Of a DNA stretch of 64,000 nucleotides, positions 1 to 9,962 are shown piece by piece. The notes beneath the pieces were generated by a model, which was not told where the DNA came from, did not search any database, and was given only the letters and a program-made list of their open reading frames with translations. Position numbers and translations under genes: made by a program. The stretch is from Taiwanofungus camphoratus (lineage: Eukaryota > Basidiomycota > Agaricomycetes > Polyporales > Taiwanofungaceae), in the NCBI GenBank assembly GCA_003999685.1, contig CP021226.1, forward strand, positions 1,302,001 through 1,366,000, given 5' to 3'. Within the stretch, counting starts at the first letter, position 1; each line of letters starts with the position of its first letter.

Positions 1-90
1 TCGCTGGTTGAGGATGTATAAGAGTGTGGCGTTGTCGACTGGAGTCAGTAATCCCCAGTATTCGGGATCGACTGTCCTGAGCGAAGACAT
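1..90 (-). CDS. Possible 5' end of a gene cut by the window edge
   Basis: Reading leftward from an ATG at 88-90 there are 30 codons with no stop before the window edge. An in-frame stop lies just upstream of this ATG, so it would be the first methionine. The peptide (MSSLRTVDPEYWGLL...) has no motif I recognise. Codon content is protein-like, but 30 codons can stay open by chance. It abuts a repeat relic and could be the start of a transposon protein as easily as a host gene. Confidence 0.25.
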   Translation of the reverse strand, partial: MSSLRTVDPEYWGLLTPVDNATLLYILNQR

Positions 91-1125
91 GATGTCTTAT
101 GGTATGCCCACTAGATGGTACTAGGGGCAACTTAGCGTAAGTTCGATCTTTTGATACAAATTGGTATCTTGGACCGCTATCTGATGCGAGGCCTGACCAC
201 GACAGAGGGTGGTGAGGACTTATGGACGATATAGTCCAAGTAGCGTGAAGTTCCGGAAGTGTCAAGCGAAGCAGTAGCAAGACACAAATATGATATGGTA
301 ACCAGATCAAACTTAAGGTCCGACCTAACTAATACATGCCTATATATACTAATACAGACAATGAGCATGGACCAAGTACTACACTAGGGCAGGGGGTCCG
401 TCAAGTGGTAAAACTAATGGTACAAAGATGGTATGAGTCATTGGGCTGTATTAGCAATCAGTATGCATAAGTGGAATGTGTAAGCGGGGCCCGATATAAG
501 TCAAAGTCTATGAGATAAGCATAATGCGGGTAATTGTTTCAGGAAGTGTCCGATAGTGGATTTGGTGCAGATTAGAGACTCTGTAGCTGAATTTAAAAGC
601 TTCAGAATACTTCACATGATCTTGTTGAACTTTGTAGGACTTTAGAGGTGTTTAGGATGCAAAAGAGGTGTTAGAAGAGTCTTAGAAGAATATTCTAAAC
701 ATCATAGACCCTAGGGGAGTCATAGGCTGACCTGTGAGGAGATTAGAAGGCTCTTAAAGTCATGATTCAGAGCCTAGAAGAGAGTGGGAATCATCCCTGG
801 ATCCCAACTATGAGAGTTATAAGTTCTGGCCATGTACACTAGAAGCTTCATGTGGTGAGAAGCCTATGCTAGATGAGACACAGGTCAGAGAGCAGTGTGA
901 ACTTAGTGATAGTGTGAAACAGGACTGATGTGAAGAATGTGATGTACTAACATAGTGGTCATAAATAACTACCTAAATAATATCATGTGAGAAACGCACA
1001 ATGAGACCATTTGAATCCTAACACTAGACTTCCTATACATTGGCTCAGCTGTCCAGTATTTCCAGGCCTTTCTCCCCCCTCTAGTAGTAGTAGCTAGCTC
1101 ATCTCCTCATATGATGACCCTCATG

Positions 1126-1281
1126 ATCATCTGCAGTCTTAGTGACAGACACAGTCAGTCCAGCTTTCAATGCTCAGCTGGATGTCACTTCTTGGGCATT
1201 CATTTCTCATACCCATGGAACAGTTGATCCAGCCTCATCATCACCACATGATTATCAACAGAACCTCATGCTGAAGTGTAA
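1126..1281. repeat. Direct repeat, copy 1 (partner at 1612-1790)
   Basis: The best conserved core is at 1154-1201, around the string CAGTCAGTCCAGCTTTCAAT followed by CTCAGCTGGATGTCACT. It matches 1646-1693 with only a few, mostly transition, differences. Weaker similarity continues on both sides, so the unit is at least 150 bases with a period of about 490 bases. Confidence 0.6.
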
Positions 1282-1611
1282 ATGCTCAGTCTGATACCCA
1301 TGGGATAAGTCAGCTCAGGGGTACAGCCTGGAATAAAGCCTCTATCCCCTGACTCCTTCACATATCCAACTATGTATACCATCTCATCAGATGGTCATGC
1401 TGCTGTCACTTGTTCTTACCCATCACTTGAAGACACAAAGCATCTTACTCCATCTGATATAGGCTCAGGTGAGAGCCATCTAAATGGCCCTAAAAGGGAG
1501 AGCAGTTGAGGTAGTAATAAGCCCTCTGATGAGAGCTCTTGCAGGCTCAAAATTGCTACCACCCTACTCCTCTAATGTCTCTCTCCTATGAATCAACAGG
1601 ATCCTATCTTC

Positions 1612-1790
1612 AGAGATCATCATCTGTGGTCTTAGCAATAGAGGCAGTCAGTCCAGCTTTCAATACTCAGCTGGATGTCACTCCTTGGGCATTTGTTTCT
1701 TATGCCTATAGAATGGTTGAGACATGAGTGCATGAAGCACAATTATTATCAACTATAACTCTATATGTACTTACTAGTATGAAGTATAAA
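1612..1790. repeat. Direct repeat, copy 2 (partner at 1126-1281)
   Basis: This is the second copy of the diverged tandem unit inside the CpG-poor relic. A 62-codon open frame runs through it on the plus strand, but copy 1 is not open in the matching frame, so it is probably not a gene. Confidence 0.6.
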
Positions 1791-2645
1791 CCTGAGAAAT
1801 TTAAATAAAGTAAAATAAAACATTATGCTCATGACTTCATAAGTGTTCAGCTGGCACCAGCACTAAATCCCTCTGGGATACAGACTTCAAACCAAATTGG
1901 GGACTTAAGGAAAAACCAGCTCAACATACTTACTGTAATTTTCAATCATTTGAATATGCCAGAACTTAAGATAGACCCAACTCAAAACTGAGGAGGGTCA
2001 TCACACCATGACCATCATGTGAGGTAGAGCATGTCACTCTCAGACAAGTAGTTACAGGTCATAAACTGGTAAAAGTCAATATATGACATAGAATTTTATA
2101 TGATATCTCTTGCTCACTAAGCAACTTACTCTCTCTCACAACACAGAAATTCTAAAAACTAAAGATCCACAATAGATATCAAGAATCTGAAACCTGAGAA
2201 AATTCAATAAATCTTTAATCTCGGACTCTTAGGTTTTATATTTTCGATGCAGGATGCTCAAGCCTCGTTTTTAGGTGATTTGGTGTGCACCCTCTGCCAA
2301 AGAGGTGTAAGCGTGACAATTCTTGGTCATGTGACGTCCTCGGTTTTGAGTTGGGTCTATCTTACATCAAGTTGACATGACTGCTTGACAACATGAAGGA
2401 TAATCTTGACCTGACCACTGTGCATACAGTGGTATGTTACAAAGTACAATCCTCACCCTTTTTGAAGAAAGTCACTCGACATAAAATAGAACAATTCTGC
2501 ATGGACTTGTGTCTCGTGGCTTTGTCTGTCCGGTAGGAGTGTTGGCCAATGTTTTCTACCCAACTAAGTCTAACAACATCGATGTTCTGCTTCTCACCGT
2601 TTCAATGGCTCCTGCTCGCAAATTGCCCCAGATAGGACGGGGTAC

Positions 2646-3694
2646 TTGTTTGATGCTTTTACTCTCCATGACTCGCAGCTCTCTACATTAGAGGTCTTCA
2701 CAAAGGTTATGTCAACCCTGCGCGAGGTGTGTGTCGATGCTCTGCATACTATGAGTTCCGCTACCGGCACCGTGTTCGGCCGCATCGTAGGTTCATGCTC
2801 TGCTTATCCCGAGGGGAAATATTCGGATAAGCTGTGTGTGAACGCTACCTGTTACTCAGGCCCAGAAGCGCGAAACAAGGGCTCTCGGGACTTATGCAAA
2901 ATCATTTGCACCTCAGTACAGTCGACTTTCCTTGTGTTCCTGCGCAACCAGAACTGCCGTATTACGATAGGATTCTTATCGAATTGTTCCATTAGACGCT
3001 TCCAGTGTTCAACTCGGTGACGTTGGTGCACGAGCCAGTCTCCGAACAACTCTTCTTCGTTAACATCAGGTTACTCCAATCAAGATGTCGGCTTCAAGGA
3101 TTTGCACACGACTCAGGATCCCGGGAGGTTTACAGTGATGCTTGGACATCATTTGTCCAGCTGCTTCCAACTCCCACACTGGTCGGTATTCTATTTTTTT
3201 TATCTCGCTGTTCTTCTGAACGCCGAAAACTCTAGTTGCCCTCACCGCCTCCCCGCATTCCTGCTCTTCTCCACGAACTCTGTTTGGCCAGTGAATCGGA
3301 CGACACGCTCCCTCTATCAATCATCCTTTCGCCTTCGCTGAAAATCACAGACATTGTCCCACTTGCTGCGTTCCTTCTCGAATACCCAGTTGCATATGTC
3401 CCGGCCTCAGTAGACCAAACTGAATTCCTCGCTGGTGCTCCGCTGGACATATACGAGTGCTTTCTCACTCGAAGCCTTACAAATGCGGATTGTTCGGGTT
3501 TTGCTGGATCAGAACATACCTTGTTAAAATGCTCTTGTCCGAGTGTGGTTGCTGGAGCAGACGGTCATTTATTATCGTCGATGCTGACTGAGAGACTCAG
3601 GTGCCGGTTTGGACCACGAATAGAAGCGGCAGGATCTTCAGGTACACTCATTGTTCGACACAGAACAGACTCTTTTCCTAGGGTCGCTCTTTGA
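2646..3694 (+). CDS. Uncharacterised spliced gene, possibly C1orf74/DUF4504-like
   Basis: The last exon (from about 3235, after an intron that starts at a GT near 3182 and ends at CTCTAG) stays open to the TGA at 3692-3694. It encodes a protein-like stretch with the motif LLEYPVAYVP followed about ten residues later by FLAGAPLDIYEC. That spacing recalls the conserved core of the UPF0739/C1orf74 (DUF4504) family, which has no known function; this is from memory and uncertain. Upstream pieces (LFDAFTLHDSQLSTLEVF from 2650) look coding but need several introns, and I could not fix the start. It converges on PPWD1 with only about 70 bases between the stops. Confidence 0.45.
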
Positions 3695-3764
3695 CAAAGA
3701 GAACTACATACAAGCACATCTTTTTATAATAATTAAGACCTGTGGAAAGAGGTTTTCAGGATAA

Positions 3765-6296
3765 CTATTCTACATCGACGTTAATGATTTTGATATCATC
3801 AAATGGTTTGTCCATCTTGTTCGTTCTCACATTTTCTATAGCATGAACAACTTCCAGCCCGGACAGTACTCTCCCGAATATAGTATGCTTTTTATCAAGC
3901 CAAGGTGTCGCCGTCGTGGTAATGAAAAATTGCGATCCGTTCGTATTGGGCCCTGCGTTAGCCATACTAACGGTATACGGTCTAGAATCGCCTTCGTTAG
4001 TATGGTGCCCACATTTTGGGAATAAAAACTTACCGATCATGCTTCAAATCGTCTGAAAATTCATCCTCGAATTCTCTGCCCCAGATAGACATACCACCTG
4101 TGCCATCCCCCAATGGGTCACCCGTCTGTATCATGAACTTCGGGATGACCCGGTGGAACAGGACACCCTCATAAAATCCACTGCGGGCATGACCGACAAA
4201 GTTTTCCACAGCTTTTGGTGCCTGCTGAGGAAAGAGTCGAAGGTGCATGTCACCGACAGTCGTATGAATAGTTGCAGAATTGGCAAGAGGCGATGGACCG
4301 CCCATTCCAATAGCAGTGGTTGACGAAGCGATGGTTTGCTCTTCTCGAGTGGGACGCTCGTTGAAAATATCGCGGTCACCAGATTTATTATCCCTACTGA
4401 CGTTTTAGCTTATGACGCTTTACAACAAAGGCTGGCAAGCGTACTCAGGCTCTGAACGAGTGAACAAGTAGAACCGTTGCCGTTTGTAACCTGTACAAAT
4501 GAGTGTGGGATCCCGTGCAGCCTTCTCCGCTAACAGAGGATTTGCTGAAGCGGCCGCTGCCTGGTCATCGAAGGTATCAACTAACCATATGCATATTTGA
4601 AAGAATAAGTCGCTTACTGCCGTGGTCAAACCTTTCTTAGCAGGTGCTCCTTGATATATTGTCAGATTCATCCACCGTACGGTCTCATCTTTCCCCATCA
4701 GCCTTGCCACGCGGTTTGTGACAGTATTGATGACTGGACCAGATAACTCGTTTAATTAGGCCCTAGAATCGTAGTCTCCCGACTTACCTTTGATCCCCAG
4801 CAAAGTCGGATATATTACGAAAGCTCCACTCTCATCCCAAATTGCATTACTGCATCTGCCCGGTACGGTTCCGTCGGGGCCCGGTAATTCCAACTCCCTC
4901 TCTACCGCTAGACGACGTCCAAATTCCATGTCTTCCACCTTGTAGATAGCTGTGCCAGCCTGCTGCATTTCTTGGATTGCTGCAAGCGACTCATCATACT
5001 TGCGAGTCAACTTTCCGGTGAGGAAGGAGAAGATCCGAATCTGACGATCGGGCAACGAGAACGTAACGAAGGACGAGGAATCCGGCGAGAGAGTTATGCA
5101 CGTTGGGGTAGACTTGGACTACAGACTTGGCAATGAGAAAAGTGATGGATATCAGAAGCAGAACAGGATACCTTTTTGAACTCATAGAGATCTGTCGTGC
5201 TTTTGTACGACCACATACCGGGAATATTACTCGGCGGCTCAAAGGGGTCCACGGGCTGCCAGTATTCGACGAAGCCACCCTCGTCTGCCGAAATGACAGT
5301 CTCATATCTGTCACTGTACTGAAATAGGTGTTTTCAGTCGCCAGTCATTTCAGGTTGAGATAGAACATACAGCCATGACATGCACAGGAAACCGGTGTAG
5401 TTTGTCAATCGTCTCCAGGGGCTGTCCATTACCTCGTCCATCATAAAGTCGTATTATACCTGTCGCCTTTTCTGAGCTGAAAGATCATGAATGCTGTTCG
5501 TCGGATGACATGGCCATGACACTTACATGGCTAGAAGTCCCTGTGCCTGTCCCCGTCGGTGAACCCAGCAGCACGCATGGGGCGAAAATCCTAATTTGAT
5601 CATATTAATCATGTCTACATACGAAATTTCAGCTCGTTGTTAAGAGTGACGATACATCTGTGTAGCCTCACCGAAATTGATGACGTCGAACACCTTGGCA
5701 CTCCCATCCTCTGCAATGCTCGCGAACAGCTGTCCATCCGCACTCGCAGATACACCGACGATAGGAGCAAGATGTGCACGATAATGTTTGACGAACTCTA
5801 TTCCCTGCTCTTGTTTCTTCCATAATTTCAGGTGTCCATCGATAGATGTCGTGAGTAGGAAGTCCGTTCTGCAAGTTGTTAAATTATTCAAGCTCAATAG
5901 GACAACGACATATCGCATACTTTGTCATGACACAGAAGTTAATCACTTCTCTGTGCATGAAACTCTTGTAGTATCGGTCTGCACTCGGGAGGTGGTCCAA
6001 GTACAGTTTTTCATGTGGTAGCACTGAACATCGAGTAACTTCAGAATTACATGCCACGATGAAGTTTATCGTCACATACCTTTTCGTTTCTTCTTCACTA
6101 CACCATTCCCGTCATTTCCAGCTGGCATGGGCATTGGCCCGACATCGTCACCTTCATCGTCGTCATCGCCGTCTACGCTCGCTTGACCTACACCGTTCTC
6201 AACGCTCTCCGTCTTAGTAGGATTTTCGTCTTGTACATCACGTCCGTTACGCGACCTTTTGCCAAGAACTGACGTATCTTGGCCTGAGCTTGACAT
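3765..6296 (-). CDS. PPWD1: WD40-cyclophilin, spliceosomal peptidyl-prolyl isomerase (PPWD1 type)
   Basis: This is a peptidyl-prolyl cis-trans isomerase of the spliceosome-associated PPWD1 family. The start ATG at 6294-6296 gives [16 protein letters not shown], then an acidic stretch and the GPMPMP motif typical of the family N-terminus. WD40 repeats follow in several exons (for example [20 protein letters not shown] and the exon that reads [17 protein letters not shown]). The last two exons form a complete cyclophilin domain: [15 protein letters not shown] carries the catalytic Arg, GSQFFITT is present, and [12 protein letters not shown] has the Trp that binds cyclosporin. The protein ends at TAG 3765-3767. 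Known relatives act in late spliceosome complexes in the nucleus. At least eight short introns are evident. Exon edges in the middle are not fixed. Confidence 0.93.
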
Positions 6297-6569
6297 AAGC
6301 CCAAAGTGCAGGAGGATAAAGCAATAAATTAAGCAATGCAAAACGATGTGATAGAGGAAGGTAATGGTGGCAATCCAACTTCGAGCCCAAGTTGCAGACT
6401 CAAGATCTGGATCGGCTTGTCAAAGCTGAACACCAGCTACAATACTTGGCGATCATCTCTATCCGCATCCGCTTGACCAATATATGACCACTTCGTTTTT
6501 ACGTTAGTCTCTTCAGCTCAATGCATAAAAGGTATAAAGCTACGACAAAGTCCCTTACAGACAGATTAA

Positions 6570-7776
6570 CTACATAAGCACGCATGCATCCTTGTCTTCC
6601 GTCTCCGCCAGGAGTGCCCTCTCTTCATCGCTTAAGACAAAGCCTTTCTTGGCACGCTCTTGGATAGCCCTCCTCCGACTGTCACGTTCCGCCTTCGCAC
6701 GGCTTCCCATAGAGAATATTGATACGGTCCAAGCGGTTGCAATATCGATACAGCATATTAGCAGATTAAGCCGACGCAAATAGAGGCGCCGGGACGAATG
6801 ACATAGGGTCAGAAGTTGATGTACAATTAGGTGGGTGCGTCGTTGAGCAACGTTGCGATGAGTTGTTAGTAGTGTTGTCATAAACCGGTGGTGACGCAAG
6901 GGGTCGAAAAGTTGATGGACTGTAGCTTCGTCAGTGAACACTGGGACACGAAGGGAGAAGAGAAGCTTACCGATCTGTTGACGAAAACGGATTGGAACGT
7001 GAAGTTGATGAGGAGGAGGACGACGATTTTGCAAGAAGTGGTGGCTGCGCTTTGTCCTGCGCCTGCATTGGCATTTGCGATACTGGGTTCGATTGCTGTG
7101 ATGAGGTTGAGGTAGCATTTGCAGGCGCCATCGCGCGCTTGATAGCAGCCATAGCTGTTGCACTGGCAGCTAACGCTTGTGATGAGACACCAGCCGTCGC
7201 TCGTGCCGGTGCCGATGCGAAATTTGGAGGCGGAACACAGGTGTGGGTGTTGGGAAAACGATGTTGTGGACAAAATTGCTGCTTGCATTTCTGATTGCAA
7301 AGGTCTGAATGATCCATGCTACAAGACAGAGTTTGAAACATACATCGCAGAGAATTGGTGCGAACAGCACCTTGCCACATTTCGCTCTAGCGCAGGTTGG
7401 TGTAGAAGACTTCTTGCCAGCTTTGCCTGTCATGACGGAGCATTCAGAACTGATATGAACTTCCATACGGATGTTGGGATCTTGACCCCGTGGAATTGCC
7501 ACGGGCGTGTTGCATAGAGGACCTGTTTTCATCGTCAGCTTTGTATATCATTACGCACCGTGGTGACTCACATGATGGGGCAATACGATCATGTCTGTTC
7601 ACATCGAATTTGTCGCACTTATGCAACTCGGGTAAGAAGTGTTCCCCGCAGAATGCCTGATCGCAGTGCTGGCATTTGAATGGAAGGAAGTCGACCAATA
7701 GGCACGACGACGCAGAGCACTGCGTGCCAACGCCCAGCATCTGCATGTCACGTTCGGGTGTTGTGAAATCAGACAT
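6570..7776 (-). CDS. AN1-type zinc-finger protein, ZFAND2/AIRAP-like, with C-terminal CaaX-like end
   Basis: Starting at the ATG 7774-7776, the first exon encodes an AN1 zinc finger (CSASSCLLVDFLPFKCQHC, then FCGEHF and HKC). A second finger lies downstream (CNQKCKQQFCPQH, then HTC). An Ala/Ser-rich linker follows, then a basic C-terminal helix (AERDSRRRAIQERAKKG). Two AN1 fingers in this order are the ZFAND2 (AIRAP/AIRAPL, yeast Cuz1-like) arrangement; these proteins link the proteasome and Cdc48/p97 to misfolded or ER-destined clients under stress. The protein ends in Cys-Val-Leu-Met, a CaaX-type prenylation signal. Vertebrate AIRAPL is known to be prenylated. The stop is TAG at 6570-6572. 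Three or more short introns are needed. Confidence 0.85.
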
Positions 7777-7932
7777 TGCGAAAGGTTATGGAAGAATGTG
7801 GCTACAGTATGAAGAAGAAAAAGTTTCAAGCCCCTCGATGGGATATAGACACCTTCTGGGTGGACACGCGTCCACAACCTAGGGTGGTACGCGCAAGCCA
7901 GAGATAGAACAGCAAACGCTGGAACATTCTCA

Positions 7933-8153
7933 CTAAGGAAGGACAGCCTCATCCACGTGGATATTGCCTTTCTTGGACAGGAACTTGTCCGCGGCGGCAG
8001 ACCGCCGATCCAAGGAACGTGCCATAGCATAGACACTCATATCTGTCCACTTAGATTCCATTATGACTCCGTCGCCTGCTGTAACATTCACTTTTGTGAG
8101 TGCGCTGTGAAAAAGAGTACCTTTAGAGCTCACCGAACATACAGATAAGACAT
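7933..8153 (-). CDS. Small hypothetical protein of about 60 residues
   Basis: An ATG at 8151-8153 gives an 11-base first exon. A 38-base intron (8105-8142, GTATGT...CACAG) then leads into a second exon open to the stop at 7933. The product begins MSYLALTKVNVTAGDGVIM and ends NIHVDEAVLP. It is charged, with no signal peptide or membrane segment, and I do not recognise it. The second exon has even, protein-like composition and opens in the right phase, which is why I list it. The intron is shorter than the window's norm. Its start overlaps the start of the plus-strand phosphatase-like gene by two bases, so one of the two starts may be wrong. Confidence 0.45.
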
Positions 8154-9293
8154 GGAGAATCAACGGACAATCTGGTTCGTGACTGGAGCACATGGTTCAA
8201 AAGACAGTCTTCACCACCACCCGCCGATATAGCGCGATGTCTGGGCTGGATGGAAGGATTCGCCGCTGTCTAATCATGGTACGTGTTCGCACATACCTTG
8301 GCTTGATCCACAATTGAGCTGTTTATATTCTCTGCAGGCATGAATGCGAGTCTGAAAGTTCCAAATGCTACCTTGAGTACCTTCGAAATACTTACTGCAT
8401 CCACAGCAAGCAAGGGCATTAGGAGCGTCGCTGTCTCATGTTCGCCTTAGTGCGATCCACGCATCCCCGCTCAAAAGAGCACTGTGGACTGCTCAAGCCG
8501 TTCAAGACTCCCAGAGTAAACCAAATCCCCCACTTACCACCTCCCTGCTCCTGCGTGAGCAGTACTTCGGTATTGCAGAGGGCAAACCTTGGCTGTATAA
8601 CCCGGAGCCTGGCGTTTCTCTGGAGGAACATTATGCCAGAGGTGTATTTCCCGTGATACCTGAACGGTCACACAAATTTCCTGAAGGCGAAAGTCTAATC
8701 GACGTGGAGCAGAGGGCTCAAGCAGCCATAGAGCAAATTGTGATGCCATATATCTGGTCAGCAGCCAGGGCAGGAGAGAAAGGAATACATGTTGCGATCG
8801 TCAGCCATGGATTGTGCATCAGCGAATTGATACCAGCGCTGCTCAGCAAGGACGTCAGTGGCTTGCATCCTGGGCATAAGTATAGAGGGCTGTTGAACAC
8901 AGCCTGGACGAGAGTAACGGTTAACATCAAGGTAAGGGATCATCACATGTTCGCGTGCGCTATGATAACCGAGCAAGCATTTGAAGGGGATTGGAGAAGG
9001 CGAAACACTGGAATTCACAGACAACAACCCTCCACCGCTCCTTGTGCGAGTCACCGATTTCAACCGCCATGAGCATCTTGATAATGTCGTGAGTATTCAC
9101 AGTAAAGTCCAGTCTGGGATAATAGCTGATGGCAAGCAAATTTTAGACTCGGCAGAAAGGCGGAATCGGAAGCGCAGGGTACGATCCCAAGCAGCAAAGT
9201 ATTCGTGCATTTTTCGGAGGCGGCGGAGCCCCAGCGGAAGAAGGTCGTAGCGAGAGCAACGCTATGGATGAAAATAATGTGGATATTCAATAA
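8152..9293 (+). CDS. Histidine phosphatase (phosphoglycerate mutase-like) protein, catalytic RHG motif not found
   Basis: Spliced frames give family landmarks in order: DVWAGWKDSPLSNHGMN (8232-8345), QARALGASL with AIHASPLKRALWTAQAV (8407-8500), IVSHG with the second catalytic His (near 8797-8811), VTDFNRHEHLDNV (9046-9087), and a C-terminus YDPKQQSIRAFFGGG ending at TAA 9291-9293. Introns that fit in phase are 8279-8337, 8346-8406 (a GC-AG intron) or 8358-8406, and one ending at TTTTAG just after 9140. The family removes phosphate through a phospho-histidine in an N-terminal RHG motif. Here the matching segment after MENQRTIWFV reads TGAHGSKDS, without the Arg, and no normal-sized intron joins it in frame to DVWAGW. 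The gene is either damaged at its 5' end, has an exon I missed, or encodes an inactive relative. Confidence 0.65.
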
Positions 9294-9962
9294 TCAGAAT
9301 ATCCCTTTCACACTAGGGTAGCATTTTGATGAGGGATTTGGGGTATGGGTACAAGTACAATATAATGATGAGCTGGGTGTTCTCCATGTTCAGTCGGGTG
9401 AAACCTGAATACAGTGTGCAACAAACCTTTGTGCGCATATCTCTTATGCATATCCCCAGCTAAGAGGCTATGGAGAGCCATACGGCAACAATTTCTTCAA
9501 CTTGGGTGTTTGCGATCCATGTGAATGAGTAGTCTGAGACAGCCGATTCTTTCTCGCTGGGCTCTTGTTAACATTCAGATGTTTATGCCCTGCGTGACCC
9601 TAACACAAGAGGAATTGCGTAGCCATATGTGCCAGCTGTCGTCAATGTGGCATGACTTAGATGACATTGGCATAGGAGCTTACACGTTTGAAAATCCCTG
9701 AAGGTAAAGATCGCCATCGTTTCTTTGTTCCTGAATGGCTTTTGAGTTTGGGGAACTGGTGCGCAGTAGATGTGCAGAATAAACGCGTTGTGGATAGCAG
9801 CTGAGTGAAAAACAGCATTGCCTCTCGCTCGTACAGCGCTGCATAGAAAGACCCTTTCAAACAGGATTGGCAAACGTCACGCGTGACGCGTACGCGCACT
9901 TGGTCAGTCATTTCGCGGTTCGTCGCACTTCCACATAGTGCACACCCACCGTCAGTAGTACT
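9294..9962. other. Intergenic region, no gene seen
   Basis: About 670 bases lie between the phosphatase-like gene and UFD2. The minus-strand frames here (up to 107 codons, overlapping 9583-9980) have no recognisable motif, and one runs into the UFD2 start. I see no RNA gene. It should hold the 3' end of the first gene and the promoter of UFD2. Confidence 0.5.

Larger units (their letters stand above)
560..2220. repeat. CpG-depleted AT-rich repeat relic
   Basis: From about 601 to 2220 I count a single CG dinucleotide (near 994), while the 550 bases before and the sequence after 2221 contain many. No long reading frame survives. An internal diverged direct repeat (about 1126-1281 and 1612-1790) is present. 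Loss of CpG with a surplus of TG and CA is the expected footprint of long-term cytosine methylation and deamination of a silenced transposable element. I cannot assign the element to a family. Confidence 0.65.
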
